From Thermohalobaculum sp963822985 (GTDB lineage Bacteria; Pseudomonadota; Alphaproteobacteria; Rhodobacterales; Rhodobacteraceae), in the NCBI GenBank assembly GCA_963822985.1, contig CAWGJU010000008.1, positions 186,001 through 250,000 on the forward strand: 64,000 bases of DNA, given 5' to 3'. This document shows, piece by piece, positions 36,087 to 44,958 of the stretch. The notes under the pieces were generated by a model. The model saw nothing but the letters and a program-made list of their open reading frames with translations. It was not told where the DNA came from and did no database searches. Position numbers and translations under genes: made by a program. Numbering within the stretch: position 1 is the first letter of the stretch; each line of letters starts with the position of its first letter.

Positions 36087-37673
36087 ATGACAGACGCGAC
36101 CCTGCGCGAAGCCGTGCTCGCCTCGCGCGCCTGGCCCTTCGAGGAGGCCCGAAGGCTTCTCAAGCGCTTCGAGAAGAACCCGCCGGCCAAGGGCCACGTC
36201 CTCTTCGAGACGGGCTATGGCCCGTCCGGCCTGCCGCATATCGGCACGTTCGGCGAAGTCGCCCGGACGACGATGGTCCGCCGCGCCTTCGAGACGATCT
36301 CGGACATTCCGACCCGGCTGATCGTCTTTTCGGACGACATGGACGGAATGCGTAAAGTGCCGGACAACGTGCCGAACCAGGCCTTGCTGCGCGAGCACCT
36401 GCAGGAGCCGCTGACCTCGGTGCCCGACCCGTTCGGCACGCATGAAAGCTTTGGCCATCACAACAATGCCCGGCTGCGCGCCTTCCTCGACCATTTCGGC
36501 TTCGACTACGAGTTCGCCTCGGCCACCGAATTCTACCGCTCGGGCCGCATGGACGAAGTGCTACTGCGCGCCGCCGAGCGCTATGACGCCATCATGGAGG
36601 TCATGCTGGCCAGCCTGCGCGAGGAGCGGCAGAAGACCTATTCCTGCTTCCTGCCGATCAGCCCGACCACCGGCCGCGTGCTCTATGTGCCGATGAAGGC
36701 GGTCAACGGGCGCGCGGGCACCATCACCTTCGATGACGAGGACGGCACCGAGGTGACGGTGCCGGTCACCGGCGGCCAGGTCAAGCTGCAGTGGAAGCCC
36801 GATTTCGGCGCCCGCTGGGCGGCGCTCGACGTCGACTTCGAGATGTACGGCAAGGACCACCAGCCGAACACGCCGATCTATGACGGGATCTGCCGCATCC
36901 TCGGCGGCAGGCCGCCCGAGCACTTCGTCTACGAGATGTTCCTCGACGGCGAGGGGCAGAAGATCTCCAAGTCCAAGGGCAACGGCCTGTCGATCGAGGA
37001 ATGGCTGAGCTATGCCAGCCCCGAGAGCCTGCAGCTCTTCATGTTCCAGAAGCCGCGCAGCGCCAAGCGGCTGCACTGGGACGTCATCCCGCGCGCCGTC
37101 GACGAGTACCACCAGCACCTGCGCGCCTATCCAGACCAGCCGCTCGAGGGGCGGCTGAACAACCCGGCCTGGCACATCCACGGCCCCAACCCGCCGGCCA
37201 GCGACATGGAGGTGCCGTTCTCGATGCTGCTGAACCTGGCATCGGCGGCCTCGGCCGAGGACAAGGCGGTGCTGTGGGGGTTCCTGCGCCGCTATGCGCC
37301 GGGGGCGACGCCCGAGAACCATCCGGGGCTCGATGCCGCCTGCGGCCACGCCGTGCGCTATTTCCAGGACCATGTGAAGCCGACCAAGCGCTTCCGGGCG
37401 CCGACCGAGCCCGAGCGCGCCGCGCTCGGCGACCTGCGTGCCCGCCTCGATGCGTGGGCGGGCGGGAACGACCCGGAGGAGCTGCAGGCGATCGTCTATG
37501 CCGTCGGCCGCGCGCATGGCTACGAGAACCTGCGCGATTGGTTCCGCACCATCTACGAGGTGCTGCTGGGCTCGGAGCAAGGGCCGCGCTTCGGCGGCTT
37601 CATCGCGCTCTATGGCGTGCCCGAGACGGTGGCCCTGCTCGACCGGGCGCTGGCGGGGCAACTTGCCGCCTGA
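36087..37673 (+). CDS. lysK: Lysyl-tRNA synthetase, class I
   Basis: 528 residues of class I LysRS, the archaeal-type enzyme usual in alphaproteobacteria. The HIGH-like motif is SGLPHIGTFGE (about residues 46-56) and the KMSKS-like motif is KISKSKGNG. ATG 36087 follows GAGGAG. No class II lysS is in the window. A strong terminator for the opposite strand begins inside its stop codon. Confidence 0.95.
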   Translation: MTDATLREAVLASRAWPFEEARRLLKRFEKNPPAKGHVLFETGYGPSGLPHIGTFGEVARTTMVRRAFETISDIPTRLIVFSDDMDGMRKVPDNVPNQALLREHLQEPLTSVPDPFGTHESFGHHNNARLRAFLDHFGFDYEFASATEFYRSGRMDEVLLRAAERYDAIMEVMLASLREERQKTYSCFLPISPTTGRVLYVPMKAVNGRAGTITFDDEDGTEVTVPVTGGQVKLQWKPDFGARWAALDVDFEMYGKDHQPNTPIYDGICRILGGRPPEHFVYEMFLDGEGQKISKSKGNGLSIEEWLSYASPESLQLFMFQKPRSAKRLHWDVIPRAVDEYHQHLRAYPDQPLEGRLNNPAWHIHGPNPPASDMEVPFSMLLNLASAASAEDKAVLWGFLRRYAPGATPENHPGLDAACGHAVRYFQDHVKPTKRFRAPTEPERAALGDLRARLDAWAGGNDPEELQAIVYAVGRAHGYENLRDWFRTIYEVLLGSEQGPRFGGFIALYGVPETVALLDRALAGQLAA

Positions 37674-37709
37674 AAAAAAACGCCCGCTCGCCGCTTGGCG
37701 AAGGGGCGT
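37673..37709 (-). terminator. Intrinsic terminator of the PRC-barrel gene
   Basis: On the minus strand two 13-base arms, with one mismatch and one GU pair, enclose an AAGC loop (37680-37709) and are followed by eight T. It lies 71 bases after the stop of the PRC-barrel gene and shares its T run with the lysK stop codon on the other strand. Confidence 0.85.
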
Positions 37710-37739
37710 CCTTCTACATGCCGGGCCGGCGCCGATTTC

Positions 37740-37791
37740 TTCAGCGCCGGTCAATTCAGCGCCGGTCAGTTCAGCGCCGTCAATTCAGCGC
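37740..37791. repeat. Short tandem repeat at the 3' end of the PRC-barrel gene
   Basis: Three full and one partial copies of a 14-15 base unit, TTCAGCGCCGGTCAA. Read on the coding strand, each unit repeats the last codons and stop of the gene (GCGCTGAATTGA). Confidence 0.8.
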
Positions 37792-39948
37792 GGTGGGCTC
37801 GAACCCGTCGGCGACAAGCTCGTCATGCGCCCGCCTGATGGCGGCGCGGCAGAGCGCCTCGGAGTTGTTGTTGAGCATGGCCTGCGCCTCCTTGTACTCG
37901 CTGCGCGCGTCATTCACCGCGATTCCCAGCTTTTCGGCGCGCTGCAGATCCTCCTCGAGGACCGCGAGCAGCTTCTCGCAGGGCTCGCCCGTCATCTCCG
38001 ACGCCGCGTCCGCCGGAGCAGCGGGGACAGCGGGCACTGTCGTGCCCTGGATCACCACCTCCTGGTTCTGCTGACCATCCGTATCAGCCGGCGGCTGCGC
38101 GGCCTGCTGTTGCCCGGCGGCCGGCTGCTGGCCGCCCTGCGACCCGGTCGCCTGCGTCGGCTGTTGCGACGATTGTGGCTGGGGCGCGGCCGACTGCTGC
38201 TCCGACTGCGGCTGGGCGGCCTGGGATTGGCTGGGTTCAGCCGTGCCGGAGTCAGGCTGGGTCTGGGCTGGCTGTTGCTGGGGAGGCTGCTGGCCCGATT
38301 GCTGCTCGGTGCCCGGCGACTGATCGGGCACGATCACGACCGCGGCGGGCTCGCCCTGCCCGTTCGTGCCCATCGGACCTCCGCTGTCGCCGAAGGAGGC
38401 AAGGCGCTCCTCGATGCTGGCGAGCTGCTGGCGGATCTCGGTGCCCAGACCCTGGTCCGACAGCTGCTGCACCTGGCTCTCGAGCCGCGATATCGCCTGC
38501 GTCACCTCTTCGCCGGGCCCCTGCTGCGCTAGCTTCTGGACCTCGCCTTCCAGCCGTTGGATGGCCTGGGTCACTTCCTCGCCGGGCCCCTTCTGCGCAA
38601 GCTGCTGGACCTCCTGCTCGAGCGAGGAGATTGACTGCTCGACCTCGGCGCCGACGCCCGACTGCGAGAGCTCCTGCACGCGCTGCTCGAGCTGGTCGAT
38701 CCGATCGATCAGCAGACTGACCTCGTCCGAGGGGACAGCAGCGGTTTCGGCCGAAGGCTGCGTTGCCGTGGACGCGCCCGAGGCCGATACGCCCGGCTGC
38801 GGCGCCAGCAGCGCCTGGGTCGAGCCCGACGCGCCGCTGCCCCCGGCGCTGGCCCCGGTGGTGTCGCCGGTGCTATCGCCGCTGCTGGTCGCGCTTGGCG
38901 CGGGCTGCTGCTGTTCGGACTGCCCCTCCTGCTGGACTGGAGGCGCGGCCGGGGCGGGGACTGGTGCCGTCGCTGCCTGATCGCTCGAGGTCGAAGCCTC
39001 GGATTGCGCCTGGGACTGGTCGTCGGTGGCGGGCTGGGCACCCTCGGTCACCGGTGCGATCACGACAACATCAGTTGCCGGCTCGCTTGCGCCCGCCGGC
39101 TGCTGGCTGTCGCCGACCTGCTGCTGGCCGGTTTGCTGCTGGCCGGTTTGCTGCTGGCCGGTTTGCTGCTCGCTGCCGCCGGGCTGCAGTCCGCTGCTCT
39201 GGTCGGCGCCTTCCACGATGACGGGCACCGTTTCGGTCGTCGTGGCGGTCCCGCCCGACTCGCCAGAGGCACCCGCAGCGCCCGCCGCGCCGCCATACTG
39301 CATCGCCATGCTGCCGACGCTGTCCTGCCAGTACGGCTCGACGCCGTAATAGGTGTGGACTGACGTGACCCATTCGCGCCGCTCGAGCGGCGTCTCGTCC
39401 TCGCGGCTGAACCGCGGCGCGTTCTCGAGCTTCTCCTCCGGGATATCGAGGAGCACCGTCTCCTCGTCGCCTGGGACGAACGTCATGGCCCTCCAGGGCA
39501 CCGCGAAAAGGTCGTCGCCGATGCCGAGGAACCCACCATGCTCGAGAACGACGTAGGCGATCCGACCCGAGACCGGATCAATCATCACATCCTCGATCTC
39601 GCCAAGCTTCTCACCGGCGGCGTTCGTCACATTGCGGCCGACGAGCTCGCTGGGCTTGATGACCTGGGGCGCGATCGCGCTTCCGAGCATCGTCCTGGCG
39701 CGCTGGATCACGACGACGCAGCTGTCCGCCTCGCCGCTCGCGTAGAGTTTTTCGGCGGCGGTGCGCAGGCCGAACAGCTGAGCCTGCTCGGATGTCGTGA
39801 GGGCCTGGCCGGCCTCGGCGCTCTGCAGCGTCTGCTCGTATTCCCGGGTGAACGCGTCGATATCCTCCGGGCACGCTGCCTGCGCCTGCGCAGCGGCGAA
39901 CCCCGTCACCAGAAACACGGCGGAGGTCGTCATCAAGATCGATTTCAT
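37780..39948 (-). CDS. Long secreted PRC-barrel/coiled-coil protein with Gln-rich linkers
   Basis: 722 residues. Layout: signal peptide (about 1-24); a two-Cys helical domain (CPEDIDAFTREYEQ to SCVVVIQRARTML); a PRC-barrel domain (about 100-180: VGRNVTNAAGEKLGEIEDVMID); a long Gln/Ser/Ala-rich linker; four coiled-coil units of about 24 residues with the core GPGEEVTQAI; another Gln-rich linker; and a C-terminal two-Cys helical domain resembling the N-terminal one. ATG 39948 follows AAAGG; a GTG at 39963 is possible. PRC-barrel proteins bind partners or RNA; this extracytoplasmic form is of unknown function. The N- and C-terminal similarity suggests an internal duplication. Confidence 0.8.
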   Translation of the reverse strand: MKSILMTTSAVFLVTGFAAAQAQAACPEDIDAFTREYEQTLQSAEAGQALTTSEQAQLFGLRTAAEKLYASGEADSCVVVIQRARTMLGSAIAPQVIKPSELVGRNVTNAAGEKLGEIEDVMIDPVSGRIAYVVLEHGGFLGIGDDLFAVPWRAMTFVPGDEETVLLDIPEEKLENAPRFSREDETPLERREWVTSVHTYYGVEPYWQDSVGSMAMQYGGAAGAAGASGESGGTATTTETVPVIVEGADQSSGLQPGGSEQQTGQQQTGQQQTGQQQVGDSQQPAGASEPATDVVVIAPVTEGAQPATDDQSQAQSEASTSSDQAATAPVPAPAAPPVQQEGQSEQQQPAPSATSSGDSTGDTTGASAGGSGASGSTQALLAPQPGVSASGASTATQPSAETAAVPSDEVSLLIDRIDQLEQRVQELSQSGVGAEVEQSISSLEQEVQQLAQKGPGEEVTQAIQRLEGEVQKLAQQGPGEEVTQAISRLESQVQQLSDQGLGTEIRQQLASIEERLASFGDSGGPMGTNGQGEPAAVVIVPDQSPGTEQQSGQQPPQQQPAQTQPDSGTAEPSQSQAAQPQSEQQSAAPQPQSSQQPTQATGSQGGQQPAAGQQQAAQPPADTDGQQNQEVVIQGTTVPAVPAAPADAASEMTGEPCEKLLAVLEEDLQRAEKLGIAVNDARSEYKEAQAMLNNNSEALCRAAIRRAHDELVADGFEPTALN

Positions 39949-40181
39949 GGCATGGCCTTTCACGAGTTTCGTCCGACACTGTCCGGAAAGAAGCCCCGAA
40001 AAAACACTGACACCGTCGGGCGGTGTTGTCGGAAAGCTAACGACGCGGAGGACGCGCGGTTCCGTTGTAGATGATCACGAACCCAGGCCTGGCCGGCGCG
40101 AGGGCCGCTGGTCGCTCGGTCCGCCGGCACGAGGCCGAAGGGCGGCCATCGACCGACGCGATGCAGATCCGCCGGCGCCAT

Positions 40182-40346
40182 TCAGTCCGTTGCGGGCGCG
40201 CTGACCGGGCGACCGTCAAGCACGATCTGCACGCCCGGAGCGAGCACAGTGTAGCAGCCGAAGAGCGCGTCGGCGCCGCAGTCGACGCTGCGGTCGTCAT
40301 CTTCCTCATGTGCGGAGGGGTCGGAGTCGTCGTCGATGCTGCTCAT
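40182..40346 (-). CDS. Small acidic protein (54 residues)
   Basis: A short frame starting MSSIDDDSDPSAHEEDDD and ending LDGRPVSAPATD, with a well-placed GAGG ribosome site before the ATG. The acidic N-terminus is followed by a hydrophobic region with two Cys. No family is recognised. It lies upstream of the PRC-barrel gene on the same strand, 233 bases away. It could be a non-coding stretch. Confidence 0.45.
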   Translation of the reverse strand: MSSIDDDSDPSAHEEDDDRSVDCGADALFGCYTVLAPGVQIVLDGRPVSAPATD

Positions 40347-40538
40347 CGTGACCTCGCTGTGGAATCATCGCCCGGGGGTTGATGCTAAGCCAAAGTTAAT
40401 CGTCACCTCAATCTGTCACTTCCGGGCGGGGTCCGCACGGGCCCGCTCCGGCGCCGCCGGTGCCGCCACCCTGCATGGGCCTGCATGGGCCTGGATGGCC
40501 TGCATGAGCCGCCGAAGCGACCGCTGGACGGCGGGCGC

Positions 40539-41507
40539 TCATCCCTCTGGCCCGAGGACGTCGCGGGTCCCCGCAGCCGCGCCCTCGGAGCGCCCCAGCG
40601 CGGCCCGGGCCGTTGCCAGCGTGGGATAGTCGGTCCCGTGCCGCGCCGGCACGATGCGAAAGACCGACTCGACGCAGCACTCGACGGCAAAGGCGCCGAA
40701 GCCGAGCCCGAGGAACAGCAACAGGATCCGGCCAAACTCGGCCTGTCTGACGATCGCGAAAGCCTCGGCGAAGCCGCCCGCCTTGGAGGCGTCGAGCGTC
40801 CATCCTGCCCAGACAAGGAAACCGCCGAGTATGATGACGACGATGCCGTTCGCCGTCCAGCCGAACTTGCAGAGCGGGTCGAACCACTGCACCATCGGGG
40901 TATCGCGCAGCCGCTCGCGATACCGGCCGGCGAAGGCCTTGTAGGCGAACCAGATCCCCGCAGCGACGAAGCCCGCCCCGATGGCGATGACGATCCAGCC
41001 GCCCGCCGGCAGCGAAAGCAGCCAGGCGGTGCCCTGCTCGCGCCCCTCGCCCTCGCCGCCGCTGCCATAGCCCCTGTGCGCCAGCTGGCCGACGAACACG
41101 GCGATGACGATGTAGATCAGTCCCGTCGCGGCGAAATCGGTGCGCGCGTAGATCCCGCCGAGGCCGGTCCCGCGGCAATCGAGGTCCATCGCGGCGGCGA
41201 GCAGGCACCACAGCGCAAAGCAGAAGGCGCCGGCGGCAACCGCCCAGAGCAGCGGGATGCCGAGGACCTCGTCCATCACCTGGACCAGCGCCCCCTCGAC
41301 CCCTTCGGCATAGCCGCCCAGCCAGGCGGCGCGCACGGCGAAAAAGCCGATCAATCCGTAGACGACGGCGCGCGCCAGATAACCGACGCGCATGACCGGG
41401 ACGACCCAGCCGGGGGCAGCATAGCCCGGCAGCCGCCCCTGCCCGCCATGCGCGGAGGCACCGGGCGCATCCTGAACTTCGCTGGGCATCGCCTCGGACA
41501 TCCTCAT
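40539..41507 (-). CDS. DUF1206 membrane protein
   Basis: 322 residues with three DUF1206 repeats of paired membrane helices; the family pattern RxGYxARAVVYGLIG appears in the first unit and related RTDFAATGLIYIVI and KFGWTANGIVVII in the others. Function unknown. It begins one base after the AI-2E-family gene stops. Confidence 0.87.
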   Translation of the reverse strand: MRMSEAMPSEVQDAPGASAHGGQGRLPGYAAPGWVVPVMRVGYLARAVVYGLIGFFAVRAAWLGGYAEGVEGALVQVMDEVLGIPLLWAVAAGAFCFALWCLLAAAMDLDCRGTGLGGIYARTDFAATGLIYIVIAVFVGQLAHRGYGSGGEGEGREQGTAWLLSLPAGGWIVIAIGAGFVAAGIWFAYKAFAGRYRERLRDTPMVQWFDPLCKFGWTANGIVVIILGGFLVWAGWTLDASKAGGFAEAFAIVRQAEFGRILLLFLGLGFGAFAVECCVESVFRIVPARHGTDYPTLATARAALGRSEGAAAGTRDVLGPEG

Positions 41508-41508
41508 T

Positions 41509-42654
41509 CTATCGCTGCGCCGGTTCGGTCGGCAGCGTTGTATCCTCGTCCAGGGCCTTGCGCAGCCAAAGCTTTTTCACGCCAACGAAGCTCGCCGCCA
41601 GCAGCGGTCCCGACAGGATCAGGCCGAGCATGCCGAAGAGGCCGCCGAAAAGGCCGACGCCGAGCACGAAGAGGGCGGGCGGGATCTTGACCATGCGCCC
41701 TTCGACGTTTGGAGCGATGATGTTCGACTCGATCTGCTGGATGCCGACGAAGAGCAGCACCGTCCAGAGCACCGTGGTGAGCCCGTCGGTCGCGGCGAGC
41801 AGCAGCGCCGGGACGGCGCCCACGATCGGGCCGATGATGGGGACGAATTCAGTCAGTCCGGCGAAGATGCCAAGGGCAAGCGGCGTCGGCAAGCCAAGCA
41901 GCCAGGTCCCGAGCCCCGAAAGGGCGCCGATCAAGACCATCGAGATCAGCTTGCCGAGCAGCCAGAGCTGCAGGGTCTCGCCGATTTCGACCATGGTCTC
42001 GTCGACCAGCGGGTGCTTGGCTGGAGGGAACAGCTTGACCGTGCCGCGCCGATAAAGGCCAGGGTCGGCGGCAAGGTAGACGCCGGCGACGACCACCAGT
42101 ACCACGCCCACGACCGCGTCGACGATCGAAAGCCCGTAGGCGGCGAGCCAGCCCGTAAGGCGCGAGACGAGCGCGCCCCTGACACCCTGGACGTCGTCCA
42201 CGGAGACTGTGGACGAGGCGTTCGGCCGAGCACTGGCCGGCATTTCGTCCGACGCCGTTGCATTCGCGGCGTCCCCTGGCTCGATGCCCTCCGCGACCTC
42301 GATGCCCCAGCGCTGCTCGATCGTCATCGCGGCTTGCGGCAGGGCGCGCCAGAGCTCGCCGAACTGGCTCTGCACATGCGAGCCGACCAACCATCCGAAC
42401 CCGCCGATCAGCGCGAGGATCGCGGCGACCGTGAGGCCGAGCGCCCAGCCCCGCGCGATCGGCACCAGCCGCCGGATCTGGTCCGCGAGCCCCAGGAGCA
42501 AAACCCCCAGCAGGACGGCGGCAAAGGCCGTGAGCAACGCGAAGCGCACCCGCCAGAGCAGGTACGCCGCCGCAACGATCGCCACCGCGACCAGCACGCG
42601 GGTGGCGAACGACCAGAGCGGATGCTCGCTCCTGCTCGGATGCGGGCTGGCCAT
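41509..42654 (-). CDS. AI-2E family transporter
   Basis: 381 residues with about eight membrane helices and the family C-terminal block GLTEFVPIIGPIVGAVPALLLA followed by NIIAPNVEGRMVKIPP. The family includes TqsA/YdiK/PerM-like proteins; members here are also called permeases of unknown substrate, so AI-2 export should not be assumed. A longer than usual loop after helix 4 contains a low-complexity stretch. Cotranscribed with the DUF1206 gene. Confidence 0.88.
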   Translation of the reverse strand: MASPHPSRSEHPLWSFATRVLVAVAIVAAAYLLWRVRFALLTAFAAVLLGVLLLGLADQIRRLVPIARGWALGLTVAAILALIGGFGWLVGSHVQSQFGELWRALPQAAMTIEQRWGIEVAEGIEPGDAANATASDEMPASARPNASSTVSVDDVQGVRGALVSRLTGWLAAYGLSIVDAVVGVVLVVVAGVYLAADPGLYRRGTVKLFPPAKHPLVDETMVEIGETLQLWLLGKLISMVLIGALSGLGTWLLGLPTPLALGIFAGLTEFVPIIGPIVGAVPALLLAATDGLTTVLWTVLLFVGIQQIESNIIAPNVEGRMVKIPPALFVLGVGLFGGLFGMLGLILSGPLLAASFVGVKKLWLRKALDEDTTLPTEPAQR

Positions 42655-42736
42655 TCGGTCTCCGCGAGTTTGCTTCCGTGGAGCGGTAAGCCGGACGGAC
42701 GGCCTGTGGTTCCAAGTTGCTGCCGAGGGGAGCCGA

Positions 42737-43862
42737 TCAGACCGTGTAGCGCTCGGCCTCTGCGCGCTTCAGCTCCAGCCCGAGGCCCGGCCGAGACAGG
42801 TCGGGGACGATGCATCCGTCCTTGGGACTCGGGGGCCCCGTCGAAGAACATCCGCTCGATCCTGACATGATCGTGGAACCACTCCATGTGGCGCACCTGC
42901 AGCCCCGCGCAGGCGACGTGCAGATGCAAAGCCGGCGCAGTGTGCGTCGACAGCGGCAGCTCGAAGGTGTGGCACAGCGCGTCGGCCATGAGGAACCCGG
43001 TAAAGCCCGCGCAGCGCGTGGCGTCCGCCTGCAGCACGTCGGCAGCACCCCCCAGCACCAGCTCGCGGAAGTCGCGCATGTGGTAGGCGTATTCGCCCGT
43101 CGTCACCTCGATCGTGGCCGGCATCCGGTCGCGCATCAGGCGCATGCCCTCGATGTCGTTCGAGGACACCGGCTCCTCGAACCAGCTGACGCCGAGCGGC
43201 GCGCAAGCCTCGGCGAAGGCCAGCGCCTGCTTGCGCGACAAGGCGCCGTTGGCGTCGACGAAAAGGCCGACACCGTCGCCGATCGCCTCGCGCGCGACGC
43301 GCACGCGCTCGAGATCGCGCCCCGGTTCTCGCCCGACCTTCATCTTGACATCGGGCAGGCCATCGGCGGCCCAGCCGCCAAGCTGCTCGGCGAGCTGCCG
43401 GTCGGTGTAGGAGGTGAAGCCGCCGCTGCCGTAGACCGGCACCGCGTTGCGCCGGGCGCCCAGCAACTGGACGACCGGCACCCCCAACAGCTTTCCATTC
43501 AAATCGTGCAGGGCGACGTCGCAGGCGGCGATCGCCGCGGAACAGAGGCCCGGGCGCCCTAGGTTGCGGATCGCGTGCACCATGGCGTGCCAGCGGGCTT
43601 TGGTCGACAGCGCGTCCTGTCCCGACAGAACCTCGGCGAGTTTGCCCGACACCACGCTCGCGGCCGCCTCGCTGGAATAGGTGTAGCCGAGGCCCGAGAC
43701 GCCGCCGGCGCCGATCTCGACCAGGACCAGCGTCGTCGAGTCCCACTCCAGCGTGCCGTCGGATTCAAGCGTCTCGGTCGGGACGCGAAAACACGCGCAC
43801 CCCGACCGACTTCGATCGGGAACGCTCTCGCCCTTGCCCGGCTGATCCGACACCGCCGCCAC
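42737..43862 (-). pseudogene. Enolase-superfamily (mandelate racemase-like) gene with a frameshift
   Basis: The gene encodes an enolase-superfamily enzyme: FRVPTETLESDGTLEWD near the N-terminus, the catalytic KxK in DVKMKVG, metal ligands in FVDANGAL, WFEEPVSS and TTGEYAYH, and a STHTAPALHLH segment. At 42831-42839 a GGGGGCCCC run contains one base too many. Removing it joins the main frame to the C-terminal end PKDGCIVPDLSRPGLGLELKR and gives 374 residues, the normal length. As written, the frame runs on into the AI-2E gene region. The first 20 residues before FRVPTET also do not look like the family, so a second defect near 43790 is possible. The gene is either a pseudogene or affected by sequencing error. 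The product is probably a sugar-acid dehydratase or epimerase. Confidence 0.75.
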
Positions 43863-44241
43863 CTAGAAGCAGGGAAAGGCCATGGTCGTCATCAGCGCAT
43901 TCTCGGCCTGTCGCGAGTTCGAGGCGGGTGTGCTGCGCGACGACCGGCACGTCCGATTCGATGACGCTGGCGAAATCGGTCCCCTTGGGCACGGGCTCGG
44001 GATCGGTCAGGTTATTGAAGCGGACATGCGCCGTCCGACGGGCCGGCACCGTCACCCGGTAGGGTCCGGCGGGCTCGCGGTCGCTGAAGAAGAGCGTGAT
44101 CGAGATGTTGGCGTCACGGTCGCCGGCGTTGAGCAGACTGACCGTCTCGTGGCTCAGCATCTCGGGCTCCGGGCCGTTGCTCCGGGTCGGGATGTAGCCT
44201 TCCGGGATCGCCCATCGGCGGTGGCCGAGCGCCTCGGTCAT
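43863..44241 (-). pseudogene. Sensory rhodopsin transducer-family gene with a frameshift
   Basis: The first 105 residues match the sensory rhodopsin transducer family (RRWAIPEGYIPTRSNGPEPEMLSHETV, then FNNLTDPEPVPKGTDFASVIES and VVAQHTRL). After QHTRL the frame is lost: one extra base near 43918 turns the expected NSRQAENALMTTMAFPCF ending into unrelated sequence. Deleting it gives 125 residues ending at a TAG at 43863-43865, the normal family length. A strong AGAGGAGG site precedes the ATG. No rhodopsin gene is nearby; members of this family also occur alone, near sugar-metabolism genes. Confidence 0.8.
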
Positions 44242-44252
44242 GGCAACCTCCT

Positions 44253-44684
44253 CTAAAGTGCCAGCAGCGGCAGGCCGGTCTCGGGATCGGTTTCGCGGCG
44301 CAGCTCGGCCGGCGTCTCGGTGACGACGACCTCCAGCGTCGGGCGCACATGCGCCTCGAGCAGGTGCCCGCCGAACGCCTGGCCGCTGCGCTTGGAGACC
44401 ACCGCGTGCGGGTGCAGCTTGGCCTCGCCGTCCTTGGTGGCGAAGTTGCCGACCAGCGTGACCAGCTCGACCTGCTCGTCGATGCGGATCCGCTCGTACT
44501 CCTTCCGCTCGATGTCGAAGAAGCCCAGCGTCACGTCGCTGAACGCGCCGAGCCCCGTGAAAGCGGCGGCAGTGATCCCGTGCTCGCGCGCGAAGGAAAG
44601 CAGGCTCTCGACCGCCTCCTCTCCCGTGTCGAGGACGACGACGAACCGGCGCTCGTCACCACCGGACAGCTGTTTGATCTGCAT
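44253..44684 (-). CDS. PPC/DUF296-domain protein
   Basis: 143 residues, a single PPC (plants-and-prokaryotes conserved) domain: FVVVLDTGEEAVESLLSFA, the GLGAFSDVTLGFFD segment and KLHPHAVVS plus GGHLLEAHV with metal-binding histidines. In plants it occurs with AT-hook DNA-binding domains; bacterial versions have no proven role. ATG 44684 follows GGGGTG. The SRT-family gene follows 11 bases downstream. Confidence 0.85.
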   Translation of the reverse strand: MQIKQLSGGDERRFVVVLDTGEEAVESLLSFAREHGITAAAFTGLGAFSDVTLGFFDIERKEYERIRIDEQVELVTLVGNFATKDGEAKLHPHAVVSKRSGQAFGGHLLEAHVRPTLEVVVTETPAELRRETDPETGLPLLAL

Positions 44685-44958
44685 TCGAGCACCCCGCGGG
44701 CGTTGACTGTCACCTGGACGGTGCGGCGCCAATATGAACCCCGGATCGGCGTCGGGGCCGCGCCTGCTTATCTGCGTCAACCCGGCCGGCCGGTCGCCGT
44801 TCCCTCGCTGAAGCCAGAAGCGATCCATGCCGCTTCTGTGGCGACACGCCCGTCCGCCCCCCGAGGATTGTGCGAACGGCGTCCGAAACACCTTGAATAA
44901 CCTTCCCCCATGGCCGAACGCTCGAACCGGCGCATCAGCATGCCATGGAGGGGGAGAA

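Noticed and set aside
37740..37791. CRISPR-like direct repeats
   Set aside because: Units are 14-15 bases and contiguous, without unique spacers.
40037..40309. A 90-residue Arg/Ser-rich frame overlapping the small acidic gene
   Set aside because: Composition is typical of a shadow frame, and the 54-residue frame has the better ribosome site.
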